A DNA stretch of 64,000 nt from Bilifractor porci (GTDB taxonomy: Bacteria; Bacillota; Clostridia; Lachnospirales; Lachnospiraceae). Below, piece after piece: positions 35,823 through 44,221 of this stretch. Both the position numbers and the translations under genes were made by a program. Each line of letters opens with the position of its first letter. Positions within the stretch are counted from its first letter, which is position 1. Below the pieces are notes generated by a model. It did not search any database. It worked only from the letters and a program-made list of their open reading frames with translations, and had not been told where the DNA came from. The DNA lies in assembly GCF_009696005.1 (NCBI RefSeq), contig NZ_VUMV01000002.1:248001-312000 (forward strand). The letters run 5' to 3'.

Positions 35823-36845
35823 ATGAAGTTGATGAAAACGGAAGACGCGGTCGGACAGGTCCTGTGTCATGACATCACGCAGATTATCCGTGGAGAGAAA
35901 AAGGGACCCGTATTCCGGAAGGGTCATGTGATAAGAGAAGAGGATATTCCGGTTCTCCTTTCAGTCGGGAAAGATCATGTGTATATCTGGGAAAATAATG
36001 AAAATACCCTGCATGAAAATGAAGCGGCGGAGATTCTTTACGATCTTTGCAGAAATGACTATATGCATTCGACAGCGGTAAAGGAAGGAAAAATCGAGCT
36101 GGTGTCAGACATCGACGGACTTCTCAAGGTGGATAGGGAAAAGCTGAATGCGGTAAATGCGCTGGGAGAGATGATGATTGCCACAAGGCACGGGAATTTT
36201 CCGGTAAAGAAGGGCGATCATCTGGCAGGAACCAGGATCATTCCATTGGTGATTGAAAAAGAAAAAATGGAGCGTGCCAGACGCGCCGCGCCCGGCGGGA
36301 AGATTCTTACCGTTCTGCCGTTTCATCATAAAAAGGCCGGCATTGTGACAACCGGCAATGAGGTTTATTACGGCAGGATTCAGGATACCTTTACCGACGT
36401 CGTGCAGGGCAAGCTGTCGGAGTTTGATGTGGAGATCATCGGGCACGAGGTCTGCAGCGACGACCACGAGATGATTACCGGGGCGATCCGGAAGCTTCTG
36501 GATGCCGGGGCGGATATGATTTTCTGCACAGGCGGCATGAGCGTGGATCCGGACGACAGGACGCCGCTGGCGATTAAGAACACGGGAGCAAGGATTGTGA
36601 CCTACGGTGCGCCGGTGCTGCCGGGTGCTATGTTTCTTCTGGCTTATTACGGGGAGAAGCATATTCCGGTATGCGGCCTTCCGGGCTGTGTCATGTACAA
36701 TAAGCGGACGGTCTTTGACCTGGTCCTTCCCAGGCTGATGGCGGATGAAATTCTGGAGAAGAGGGATCTGGATGTGCTGGGAGAGGGCGGGTTGTGTCTG
36801 AACTGCGGGACCTGCACGTTCCCGAACTGCGGATTCGGAAAGTAA
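35823..36845 (+). CDS. MoeA/MoaB-like molybdopterin-binding protein with Cys-rich tail
   Basis: A 340-residue protein whose C-terminal half is a MoCF-type molybdopterin-binding domain: KKAGIVTTGNEVYYGRI, FCTGGMSVDPDDRTPLAI and VCGLPGCVMYNKRTVFDL. The N-terminal part (KLMKTEDAVGQVLCHDITQI, then GPVFRKGHVIREEDIPVL) is typical of a MoeA-related subgroup found beside formate dehydrogenase and molybdenum hydroxylase genes. The end, CLNCGTCTFPNCGFGK, has four Cys, suggesting a metal or sulfur site. Probable job: handling or finishing of the cofactor; the precise reaction is unknown. Strong GGAGG start. It sits between mobB and moaA. Confidence 0.8.
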   Translation: MKLMKTEDAVGQVLCHDITQIIRGEKKGPVFRKGHVIREEDIPVLLSVGKDHVYIWENNENTLHENEAAEILYDLCRNDYMHSTAVKEGKIELVSDIDGLLKVDREKLNAVNALGEMMIATRHGNFPVKKGDHLAGTRIIPLVIEKEKMERARRAAPGGKILTVLPFHHKKAGIVTTGNEVYYGRIQDTFTDVVQGKLSEFDVEIIGHEVCSDDHEMITGAIRKLLDAGADMIFCTGGMSVDPDDRTPLAIKNTGARIVTYGAPVLPGAMFLLAYYGEKHIPVCGLPGCVMYNKRTVFDLVLPRLMADEILEKRDLDVLGEGGLCLNCGTCTFPNCGFGK

Positions 36846-36928
36846 ACCCCCTGCTTTTACAGGGTTCATAAGGAATATAGCGATACGGCAAAGAAGGCTG
36901 CCGCGAAAAGACAGTCTCAACAGGGCGG

Positions 36929-37960
36929 ATGTGTATGAAGGACGGTTTTGGCAGAGAAATTGAATATATGAGGATTTCCATCACGGACCGCTGCAATCTG
37001 CGCTGCCGCTACTGTATGCCGGACGGAATCCGGCAGGTTCCGGCAAGCCAGATCCTTTCCTATGAGCAGATTGCGGAGATTGTGTCCGCGGCTGCCGGCC
37101 TGGGGATCAGCAGAATTAAGGTGACAGGCGGAGAGCCGCTTGCAAGGCTTGGATGTCCGGAACTGGTCGCGCGGCTGAAGCGGATTCCGGGAATCCGGCA
37201 GGTTACGATGACGACCAACGGCGTACTGCTGGGGCAGTATCTGAAGGAGCTGCGAAGGGCGGGGCTGGACGGGGTCAATATCAGCCTGGACACGCTGAAC
37301 CGGGAAACTTTCCGGCAGATTACAGGAAGAGACCAGCTCCCGGCTGTCCTGGAGGGACTGGAAGCAGCTCTGGAGGAGTCGGAATGGTCACGCAGGGACG
37401 GAAAGAGCGGGGACGCTCCTTTCCGGGTCAAGGTAAATTGTGTGCTCCAGAGGGGCGTCAATGACGGGGAGTGGCCGGAGCTTGCCGGTCTTGCCGGAAA
37501 CAGGAATTTGGATGTCCGGTTTATCGAGATGATGCCTGTCGGACACGGCCGGCTGGTTCCGGGAGTTTCCAATACAGAGCTCTTCCGGGAGATGCGCCGG
37601 AAATGGCCGGAGCTTCATCCCGACACGGCTGTCCACGGAAACGGGCCGGCTGTTTATGTACAGATTCCCGGCTGGAAGGGAAGCATCGGCTTTATCAGCG
37701 CCATGCACGGGAAATTCTGCGGCAGCTGCAACCGTATCCGGCTGACCTCACAGGGAAAACTGAAGCCTTGTCTCTGTTATGGGGAGACAGAGGATCTGAT
37801 GAGGGTATTCCGGGAATATCCGGGTGTGGAAGAAGAAAAAAGGCGAAAAATACTGACGGAAATCCTGGAAAAGGCAGTCCGGGAAAAGCCGGCGGCGCAC
37901 TGCTTTGAGAACAGGGCAGGCATCACCGAGCAGATGGATATGGTCAGTATCGGCGGCTGA
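36929..37960 (+). CDS. moaA: MoaA: GTP 3',8-cyclase
   Basis: A 343-residue radical-SAM enzyme that starts molybdopterin synthesis by converting GTP to 3',8-cyclo-GTP. The SAM cluster motif gives Cys22, Cys26 and Cys29 (RCNLRCRYCM). The second cluster is in KFCGSCNRIRLTSQG and LKPCLCYG, and the essential double glycine closes the chain (VSIGG). It works with MoaC, encoded at 41175. ATG 36929 and ATG 36935 both fit; the site CAGGGCGG favours the second slightly. moaD and moaE, needed for the next step, are not in the window. Confidence 0.93.
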   Translation: MCMKDGFGREIEYMRISITDRCNLRCRYCMPDGIRQVPASQILSYEQIAEIVSAAAGLGISRIKVTGGEPLARLGCPELVARLKRIPGIRQVTMTTNGVLLGQYLKELRRAGLDGVNISLDTLNRETFRQITGRDQLPAVLEGLEAALEESEWSRRDGKSGDAPFRVKVNCVLQRGVNDGEWPELAGLAGNRNLDVRFIEMMPVGHGRLVPGVSNTELFREMRRKWPELHPDTAVHGNGPAVYVQIPGWKGSIGFISAMHGKFCGSCNRIRLTSQGKLKPCLCYGETEDLMRVFREYPGVEEEKRRKILTEILEKAVREKPAAHCFENRAGITEQMDMVSIGG

Positions 37961-38091
37961 GCATGCGTCGGGCGGCCTGGGCTGCCGGGAAAGGCCGCGG
38001 GGGATGAAAATCTCCGGATTGTCCGCGGTTGGAAGGATAGGAGGTTTATCCCTGAAAAAAGGCAGGGATGCGGTAAATAGGATAGGAAGGT

Positions 38092-39012
38092 ATGAAAAAG
38101 AAAATTCTGTCACTGGTGATGGCCGGGGCAGTTGTGCTTGGACTGACAGGCTGCGGAGGATCCTCCGCTGCGTCAGAGGCGTCTTCCTCCGAGACGGCGG
38201 GAACGAAAGAGGCGGTATCTTCTGCTTCCGGAAGTACACAAGAGGGAGGAGAAAAGACGGAGATCCAGGTTTTTATCGCTGCCAGTCTGAATACGGTTAT
38301 GACGGAAATCGCGCAGAAATATAACGAGACGCACCCGGATGTCACGATTACGTTTAACGCGGACAGCTCCGGAACGCTGCTTACCCAGATTGAGGAGGGG
38401 TATGCGTGCGATCTGTTTTTCTCTGCGGCGCAGAAGCAGATGGACACCCTGCAGGAAGACGGGCTGGTTCTGGACGGAACACGCCAAAACGTGGTCAATA
38501 ACCGGGTGTGTGTCATTACACTGAAGGACAGCGGGACAAAGGTGACCGGGCTGGAAAATCTGGGAGATGCCGCCAGCATCGCATTGGCGGACGGATCGGT
38601 CCCGGTGGGAAAATATACCAGGACCGCGCTGATGAGTCTGAGAATTCTGCCCGAAACTGATGATCCTTCCGCGTACACGACGCAGCAGGTATCGGAAGCG
38701 CTGGGCGGTGTGGAAATCAGCGAGCAGGGCAATGTGAGCAAGGTACTCAGCGCTGTCGTGGAAGGCTCCTGCGAAGTGGGAACCACGTATTATTCGGATA
38801 CATACGGCTATGAGGACAAGCTCGATATCCTGCAGAAAGTAAGCTACGACCTGACGGGCAATGTCATTTACCCGATTGCGCAGGTGAAGAATGATGAGGC
38901 GGACAGTGCCGAGACGGCGGCTGCCGCGGATTTTGAAAGCTATATCCTTTCGGATGAGGCCAAGACGATCTTCCAGAACTATTACTTTGATACAAATGTA
39001 TCAGGCAGCTGA
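38092..39012 (+). CDS. modA: ModA: molybdate-binding lipoprotein
   Basis: A 306-residue substrate-binding protein of the molybdate ABC importer. The lipoprotein signal MKKKILSLVMAGAVVLGLTG is followed by the lipobox Cys (LTGC, Cys21) and a Ser-rich linker. The binding domain shows QVFIAASLNTVMTEIAQKY, ITFNADSSGTLLTQIEEG and YDLTGNVIYPIAQVKND, typical of ModA. It is anchored to the outer face of the membrane. Start ATG 38092 has a GGAAGG site. It is followed by modB and modC in the usual order. Confidence 0.92.
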   Translation: MKKKILSLVMAGAVVLGLTGCGGSSAASEASSSETAGTKEAVSSASGSTQEGGEKTEIQVFIAASLNTVMTEIAQKYNETHPDVTITFNADSSGTLLTQIEEGYACDLFFSAAQKQMDTLQEDGLVLDGTRQNVVNNRVCVITLKDSGTKVTGLENLGDAASIALADGSVPVGKYTRTALMSLRILPETDDPSAYTTQQVSEALGGVEISEQGNVSKVLSAVVEGSCEVGTTYYSDTYGYEDKLDILQKVSYDLTGNVIYPIAQVKNDEADSAETAAAADFESYILSDEAKTIFQNYYFDTNVSGS

Positions 39013-39138
39013 CACCCGTAGGCTGACGGACGGCATGACGGAGAAATCCATAGGGAAAGCGGCCGTGTCTGAAAGATACAGGACCGCAGGCTGTGTATGT
39101 CCCCGCGGACAAATAGATATAGCAGAAGAGGAGGAACC

Positions 39139-39843
39139 ATGAGTGAACTGGCGGATATACTGAAAAATCTGGACTGGAGTCCGCTCTGGATCTCGCTGAA
39201 GACGGGAGTGGTCGCAACGGTTATTTCCTTTTTTCTGGGAATCTTTGCGGCCCGGCGTTCCATCAGGCGGGGACCGGCAGCCCGGTCTGTGCTGGATGGA
39301 ATTCTGACATTGCCCATGGTGCTTCCCCCGACTGCGACGGGCTTTTTTCTTCTGCTGCTTTTCAGCAAGAGACGTCCGTTCGGCGCTTTTCTCTACGGGC
39401 AGTTCGGGATCAAGGTGGTGCAGTCCTGGCTGGGCTGCATTATCGCCGCGACGGTGATCGCTTTTCCGCTGATGTACCGGAACGCGAGAGCTGCCTTCGA
39501 GCAGATTGATATGAACCTGGTATATGCCGGAAGAACGCTGGGAATGTCCGACACGAAAATTTTCTGGAAAGTCGTGATGCCCACCTCGGGTCCGGGAATT
39601 ATGGCCGGAACGGTTCTGACCTTTGCGCGGGCGCTGGGAGAATACGGGGCGACATCCATGCTGGCGGGAAATATTCCAGGAAAGACGGCGACGGTTTCGC
39701 AGCGGATCGCCATGGTCATCCAGGACGGGGATTATCTGACGGCGGGGGTCTGGGTCATTGTTGTCCTGCTGATTGCCTTTGCGGTGATTTTTCTGATGAA
39801 CTTTGTGGCGGGAAAGAACATGAAAAATCTGGAAAGATGGTAG
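39139..39843 (+). CDS. modB: ModB: molybdate ABC transporter permease
   Basis: A 234-residue permease with about five membrane helices. The family landmarks are RSVLDGILTLPMVLPPTATG and, in the loop that contacts the ATPase, RTLGMSDTKIFWKVVMPTS followed by FARALGEYGATSML. The start ATG 39139 is set by AGGAGGAACC; the frame is open upstream without a ribosome site. Its last codons overlap a possible early start of modC, so the two are tightly linked. Confidence 0.92.
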   Translation: MSELADILKNLDWSPLWISLKTGVVATVISFFLGIFAARRSIRRGPAARSVLDGILTLPMVLPPTATGFFLLLLFSKRRPFGAFLYGQFGIKVVQSWLGCIIAATVIAFPLMYRNARAAFEQIDMNLVYAGRTLGMSDTKIFWKVVMPTSGPGIMAGTVLTFARALGEYGATSMLAGNIPGKTATVSQRIAMVIQDGDYLTAGVWVIVVLLIAFAVIFLMNFVAGKNMKNLERW

Positions 39844-39908
39844 GAGACGTTTCGACAGGGTTCTCTGCGGGAGGCATTCACACGGACAGCGGAAACGGGA
39901 GAGACAGA

Positions 39909-40994
39909 ATGAATCTGGAGGTAGACATCAGCAAAAAACTGCGGGATTTTGATCTGCGGGTCTCCTTTTCGGAGGGGAGAAAAAGAATCGGCATTCTGGG
40001 CGCCTCCGGATGCGGGAAAAGCATGACGCTCAAAAGCATTGCCGGGATTGAGACGCCGGATGCGGGAAGGATCTGTGCTGACGGCCGGGTTCTGTACGAT
40101 TCCGCCCGGAAAATCAACCAGAAACCGCAGAAAAGGAACATCGGTTATCTTTTTCAGAACTATGCACTGTTTCCGGCCATGACGGTGGCGGAAAATATTG
40201 CTGCCGGACTGTCCGGGACGCGGGAGGAAAAGCGCAGAAGGGTCAGGGAAATGACAGGGCGGTTTCATCTGGAAGGGCTGGAGGACCATTATCCGTCCAG
40301 GCTGTCCGGAGGACAGCAGCAGAGGGCGGCGCTTGCCAGGCTGATGGCCTGCCGGCCGGAGATCATTCTACTGGATGAACCGTTTTCCGCCATGGACGCC
40401 TATCTTCGGGATCAGCTGCAGGAACAGCTCTCGGAGATGTTGGAGGGATACGGGGGAACGGTGGTTCTGGTCTCCCACAACCGGGATGAGATCTACCGTT
40501 TCTGTGACGATGTGCTGATTATGGAACAGGGACAGGTGATACGTGCCGGAGAAAAGAAAGCGGTGTTTGCAGAACCCCGGATCCGGCAGGCGGCGGTGCT
40601 TACGGGCTGTAAAAACTTCTGCTCGCTGGAGAGAAGAGACGCGCACCACGCCTTTCTGAAGGATTGGGGAATAGAACTTTTTACGGAACGGGAAATACCG
40701 GAGGAAACCACATGTATCGGGTACCGTGCGCACTGGTTTATTCCTGTCTGGGCGGGGGAGCATCCGGAGTATGAGGGGAAAATTCCGCCGAACAGTTTCC
40801 GTGTTCAGGAAAGACGCCGGGTGAAACTTCCCTTTGAGATGAATTTCTACCTAGTTCCTCAGGGAAAACGGCAGCCGGAGAATCCGGCGTATATTTCCTG
40901 GTTCGCGCAGGAAAATATTCAGAAGTTTCTGGAAAAAAAAGGCATGCCGGATTTTCTTCAGCTGGATGAAAAACAGATACTTTTCCTGAAATGA
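39909..40994 (+). CDS. modC: ModC: molybdate ABC transporter ATPase
   Basis: A 361-residue ATPase. Walker A is GASGCGKSM near residue 37, followed by the Q-loop YLFQNYALFP, the signature LSGGQQQRAALARL and Walker B IILLDEPFSAMD. The C-terminal 110 residues have CKNFCSLERRD then PEETTCIGYRAHWF and do not look like a standard pair of TOBE modules. The start is ATG 39909 (site GGGAGAGAC); ATG 39837, overlapping modB, is in frame but adds 24 residues that do not resemble the family. It closes the modABC operon. Confidence 0.9.
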   Translation: MNLEVDISKKLRDFDLRVSFSEGRKRIGILGASGCGKSMTLKSIAGIETPDAGRICADGRVLYDSARKINQKPQKRNIGYLFQNYALFPAMTVAENIAAGLSGTREEKRRRVREMTGRFHLEGLEDHYPSRLSGGQQQRAALARLMACRPEIILLDEPFSAMDAYLRDQLQEQLSEMLEGYGGTVVLVSHNRDEIYRFCDDVLIMEQGQVIRAGEKKAVFAEPRIRQAAVLTGCKNFCSLERRDAHHAFLKDWGIELFTEREIPEETTCIGYRAHWFIPVWAGEHPEYEGKIPPNSFRVQERRRVKLPFEMNFYLVPQGKRQPENPAYISWFAQENIQKFLEKKGMPDFLQLDEKQILFLK

Positions 40995-41085
40995 AACACG
41001 AAAATAGAATAAAGGATTCTCAGATTCTTCAGGACTTTTTCTCAGCTCGTAAAGTTGATCCGGGACAGGTATCCGGTTTTTAGAG

Positions 41086-41115
41086 TTGGAGGGAAAGTCT
41101 TTTTACTGTTACAAT
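41086..41115 (+). promoter_or_regulatory. Possible promoter of moaC
   Basis: TTGGAG at 41086-41091 and TACAAT at 41110-41115, 18 bases apart, with an imperfect dyad GTTACA (41108-41113) / TGTAAC (41131-41136) over the start region. Confidence 0.4.
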
Positions 41116-41174
41116 AAATACAGAGATGTCTGTAACGCGATTCAGGAAAATAACAGACCGGGAGAAGGAAAACT

Positions 41175-41645
41175 ATGGAATTTACGCATTTTGATGAGAA
41201 GGGGAACGCCAGAATGGTTGACGTCTCCGAAAAGGAAATTACTCATAGGGAAGCCACTGCTGTGGGAACCATCCGCGTCAGCCGCGAGGTGTATGATGCG
41301 GTTGCGGCAAAGAAGGTGAAGAAGGGAGATGTCCTGACGGTGGCGCAGGTAGCCGGAATTATGGGCTGCAAGCGTACCCCGGAGCTGATTCCCATGTGCC
41401 ACGCGCTCAGCCTGACAAACGCGGCGGTTACTTTTGAGGCAGATTCGGAAAACTGCGCGTTCCATGCCCACTGCACCGTAAAAACCGACGGAAAAACAGG
41501 GGTGGAAATGGAGGCGCTGACCGGCGTCATGACTGCCCTGCTGACGGTCTATGATATGTGCAAGGCCATTGACCGCCGCATGGTGATCTCCGATGTGCAT
41601 CTGGAAGAAAAGAGCGGAGGAAAAAGCGGCCATTTCCGGTTTTGA
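41175..41645 (+). CDS. moaC: MoaC: cyclic pyranopterin monophosphate synthase
   Basis: A 156-residue enzyme that turns 3',8-cyclo-GTP, the MoaA product, into cyclic pyranopterin monophosphate. Marks include ARMVDVSEKEITHREATA, GTIRVSREVYDAVA, GCKRTPELIPMCHALSLT, the conserved ALTGVMTALLTVYDMCKA block, and the closing GGKSGHF. Length is normal. Start ATG 41175 lies behind GGAGAAGGA. It has its own probable promoter and ends before a toxin-antitoxin pair. Confidence 0.94.
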   Translation: MEFTHFDEKGNARMVDVSEKEITHREATAVGTIRVSREVYDAVAAKKVKKGDVLTVAQVAGIMGCKRTPELIPMCHALSLTNAAVTFEADSENCAFHAHCTVKTDGKTGVEMEALTGVMTALLTVYDMCKAIDRRMVISDVHLEEKSGGKSGHFRF

Positions 41646-41668
41646 GAGGGCTGTCGTGTATTGCCTGG

Positions 41669-41704
41669 TTGACAGAACAATATCATAGGGATATCCTAAG
41701 GATA
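41669..41704 (+). promoter_or_regulatory. Promoter and operator of the toxin-antitoxin pair
   Basis: TTGACA at 41669-41674 and TATCCT at 41692-41697, exactly 17 bases apart. The palindrome TATCCT-A-AGGATA (41692-41704) covers the -10 box, the expected place for autorepression by the AbrB-type antitoxin. Confidence 0.7.
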
Positions 41705-41744
41705 TACATAGCTGAGGCTCTTACAGGATGAGAGGAGTACAAAC

Positions 41745-41984
41745 ATGAAGACACAGATAAAAACATGGGGAAACAGTCAGGCAATACGCATACCAAAGGA
41801 TATGCTGGAAGAGGCAGGCTTTCATGATTGTGATGATTTAAATATAGAGGTATGGGATCATAAAATCGTGATCTCAAAAATACACAGACGGCTTTCTCTG
41901 GAGGAACGCATAGAGAAGTTTGGTCCGATCTGCAGATTTCCGGAAACAGAATGGGGAAAGCCTGTGGGTAGAGAGGAACTGTAG
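41745..41984 (+). CDS. AbrB/MazE-type antitoxin
   Basis: A 79-residue protein with an N-terminal swapped-hairpin AbrB/MazE DNA-binding domain (MKTQIKTWGNSQAIRIPKDM, then NIEVWDHKIVISK) and a C-terminal acidic tail that should bind the toxin (LEERIEKFGP onward). GATGAGAGG precedes the ATG. The toxin gene starts two bases after its stop. It should neutralise the partner and repress their promoter at the palindrome 41692-41704. Confidence 0.85.
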   Translation: MKTQIKTWGNSQAIRIPKDMLEEAGFHDCDDLNIEVWDHKIVISKIHRRLSLEERIEKFGPICRFPETEWGKPVGREEL

Positions 41985-41986
41985 GA

Positions 41987-42283
41987 ATGAGTATATATGT
42001 GCAGGGGGATCTGCTGAAGGCTGAAGGAATCCGCGATTTAATTCTTATTGTGAGTAAAAATGTTTATAACGAGACAGGGCAGGCTATTGTCTGTCCTGTT
42101 AGAGACGGCAGGTATTCTTCCCCCACAACCTATGTTCTGGAAGGAAAGGGACAGACAGTCATTTGCGATCACCTTCGTTATTTGGATTTGGACGCCAGAA
42201 ATATCAGAAAAACTGGGGAAGTTTCAATCAATGATATGGTTGAAATTTCAAATATTGTTGAGAGTCTGTTTGATTACTACTGA
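41987..42283 (+). CDS. PemK/MazF-type endoribonuclease toxin
   Basis: A 98-residue PemK/MazF-like toxin: MSIYVQGDLLKAEGIRDLIL corresponds to the start of the SH3-like barrel (usually RGDI or similar), AIVCPVRDG to the second strand, and VICDHLRYLDLDARNIRK to the conserved DQIRSID-like active-site region. Such toxins cut single-stranded mRNA at short sequences. The typical RGD-type residue is altered here (QGDL), so activity should be tested. It forms a pair with the antitoxin just upstream. Confidence 0.8.
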   Translation: MSIYVQGDLLKAEGIRDLILIVSKNVYNETGQAIVCPVRDGRYSSPTTYVLEGKGQTVICDHLRYLDLDARNIRKTGEVSINDMVEISNIVESLFDYY

Positions 42284-42308
42284 TTGAGATACAGCGATAT
42301 ATTTGTTA

Positions 42309-42324
42309 TCACGAATATTCGTGA
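42309..42324. promoter_or_regulatory. Perfect 16-bp palindrome before the selenium operon promoter
   Basis: TCACGAATATTCGTGA is fully self-complementary. It ends 24 bases before the -35 box at 42349, a suitable place for an activator or repressor of yedF-selD. Confidence 0.5.
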
Positions 42325-42348
42325 AACAATTCTGCGAGAGTGTGGACA

Positions 42349-42377
42349 TTGGATGTGCCGTTGCGTCATGGTATACT
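42349..42377 (+). promoter_or_regulatory. Promoter of the yedF-selD operon
   Basis: TTGGAT at 42349-42354 and TATACT at 42372-42377 with a 17-base spacer; yedF starts 79 bases after the -10 box. Confidence 0.6.
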
Positions 42378-42455
42378 GGTTTCAATACGATATTCCTTTC
42401 AAATACCCGCAGAATGTGGGATTGCCAGAGGAAAGAAGACAGGGAGGTATAAAAA

Positions 42456-43076
42456 ATGCTGGTAGATGCAAGAAACAAGGCGTGTCCGCAGCCGGTGGTG
42501 ATGGCCGTGCAGGCACTGAAGGAGCTTGGCGACGGTGAAACCGCAGAGGTGCTGGTGAATGACCCGGCTGCGGTAGAGAATCTGAAGCGGATGGCGAAGG
42601 GAAAAGGATGCCCGGTGACGGTACGCCAGGAGGGAGACCAGTGGCGTGTGACGATTACAAAGCAGGGAGCCCAGGACGCGGCAGCGGAGAAAGCGGCGGA
42701 TTCTGATGAGGAGATTACCTGTGCGCCGCTCGGACGCAGAGAAGTGATTGTGATAGGGACAGACCGGTTCGGACAGGGAGACGGCAATCCGCAGCTGGGA
42801 AAAACGCTGATCAAAAGTTACATTTATGCGCTTGCCCAGCAGGATATTCTTCCGGAAATCATGATTTTCCTGAACGGCGGCGCTCACCTGACGGCAGAGG
42901 GCAGCGAGTCACTGGAGGATCTGAAAAGTCTGGAGAACCGCGGCGTCCAGATTTTCACCTGTGGCATCTGCGCTGATTTTTACGGGGTGAAGGATAAGAT
43001 CCGCGTGGGTGTGATTTCCAATATGTATGACATTGCCCGCATGATGCAGGAAGCGGACAAGGTCGTCCGGATCTGA
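42456..43076 (+). CDS. yedF: YedF: TusA-like and DsrE-like selenium-metabolism protein
   Basis: A 206-residue two-domain protein. The N-terminal TusA-like domain carries the CPxP motif with Cys10 (NKACPQPVVMAVQAL), which can hold a persulfide or selenopersulfide. The C-terminal domain (about 90-206) is DsrE-like: EVIVIGTDRFGQGDGNPQLG, then LPEIMIFLNGGAHLT and GIQIFTCGICADFYG-type sequence with further Cys. The combined protein is the YedF type found with selD and desulfurase genes, thought to carry selenium or sulfur. Start ATG 42456 behind GGGAGG. The desulfurase starts two bases after its stop. Confidence 0.88.
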   Translation: MLVDARNKACPQPVVMAVQALKELGDGETAEVLVNDPAAVENLKRMAKGKGCPVTVRQEGDQWRVTITKQGAQDAAAEKAADSDEEITCAPLGRREVIVIGTDRFGQGDGNPQLGKTLIKSYIYALAQQDILPEIMIFLNGGAHLTAEGSESLEDLKSLENRGVQIFTCGICADFYGVKDKIRVGVISNMYDIARMMQEADKVVRI

Positions 43077-43078
43077 AG

Positions 43079-44221
43079 ATGATTTACTTTAACTGTGCGG
43101 CGACATCCTTTCAAAGACCTCCCTGTGTGGCGGACGCGGTGCTGCGGGCCATGAACGGATTCGGGAATGCTTCACGGGGGACAGCGGATGCGGAACTGGA
43201 TGCGGCCCGCTCCGTATTCCGGACGCGCAAAGAGCTGGCGGAGCTCTTCGGGTTTGATGCGCCGGAGCGTGTGGTTTTTACCGCAAATGTGACAGAGGCG
43301 CTGAATATGGCTCTTTTCGGACTCTTAAATCCGGGTGACCGTGTGGTGGCGACAGACTGGGATCACAACTCGGTCCTGCGCCCGCTCTATCAGCTGGAGC
43401 TGAAAGGGGTTCAGCTGGATTTTATTCATGCGGACCGTTCCGGAAATCTGATCCTGGAAGAAGCGCAGGAGAAGATTACGGACGGAACAAAGCTGGTGGT
43501 CTGCACCCATGCCTCTAATCTGACCGGAAATCTGCTCCATCTGAAAAAGATGGCCGAGCTTGCTCACAGGCACGGGGCGCTTCTGCTGGCGGATGCGGCG
43601 CAGACGGCAGGGACGATCCCCATTTCCATGCGGGACGCGGAGGTTGACGTGCTCTGCTTCACGGGACATAAGGGTCTGATGGGACCGCAGGGGACGGGCG
43701 GACTGTGCGTCGGGAGAAACGTGGAGATACGCCCTCTTGTTATGGGAGGAACGGGGATTCAGTCTTATCTGGAAAGGCAGCCCGACGAATATCCGACACA
43801 TCTGGAGGCAGGGACGCTGAACGGTCACGGGATTGCCGGACTGGGCGCTGCCGTGCGCTTTATTCTGGATACCGGTGTGGAAACTATCCATCGCCGGGAG
43901 ATGGAGCTGACGCGGGGATTCCTGGACAGAATCCGGAATATTCCGGGGCTTCGCACCTACGGGAATTTTCGCGGGGACAGGGCGGCGATTGTGGCTCTGA
44001 ATGTGGGAGATATTCCGTCCTCTGATGCGGCGGATTTTTTGCTGGAAGAATACGGAATTGCGACAAGGGCGGGGGCTCACTGCGCGCCCCGGATGCACCG
44101 GGCGCTGGGAACGGATAAAACAGGCGCCGTGCGTTTCTCTTTTGGCTATTTTAACACGGAGGAAGAACTGGATATCGCCGCGGAGGCGCTGGGAAAGCTG
44201 GCAGAAAAATGGAGCAGCTGA
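43079..44221 (+). CDS. Cysteine desulfurase / selenocysteine lyase-like enzyme
   Basis: A 380-residue class V PLP enzyme. The PLP lysine is Lys198 in CFTGHKGLMGPQG, the aspartate is in LLLADAAQTAG, and the mobile active-site cysteine is Cys335 in RAGAHCAPRMHR. The opening MIYFNCAATSFQRPP is typical of the subgroup linked to selenium genes. It should release sulfur from cysteine, or selenium from selenocysteine, for transfer to the neighbouring YedF and DUF3343 carriers and then SelD. It overlaps the following gene by 13 bases, so translation is coupled. Confidence 0.88.
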   Translation: MIYFNCAATSFQRPPCVADAVLRAMNGFGNASRGTADAELDAARSVFRTRKELAELFGFDAPERVVFTANVTEALNMALFGLLNPGDRVVATDWDHNSVLRPLYQLELKGVQLDFIHADRSGNLILEEAQEKITDGTKLVVCTHASNLTGNLLHLKKMAELAHRHGALLLADAAQTAGTIPISMRDAEVDVLCFTGHKGLMGPQGTGGLCVGRNVEIRPLVMGGTGIQSYLERQPDEYPTHLEAGTLNGHGIAGLGAAVRFILDTGVETIHRREMELTRGFLDRIRNIPGLRTYGNFRGDRAAIVALNVGDIPSSDAADFLLEEYGIATRAGAHCAPRMHRALGTDKTGAVRFSFGYFNTEEELDIAAEALGKLAEKWSS

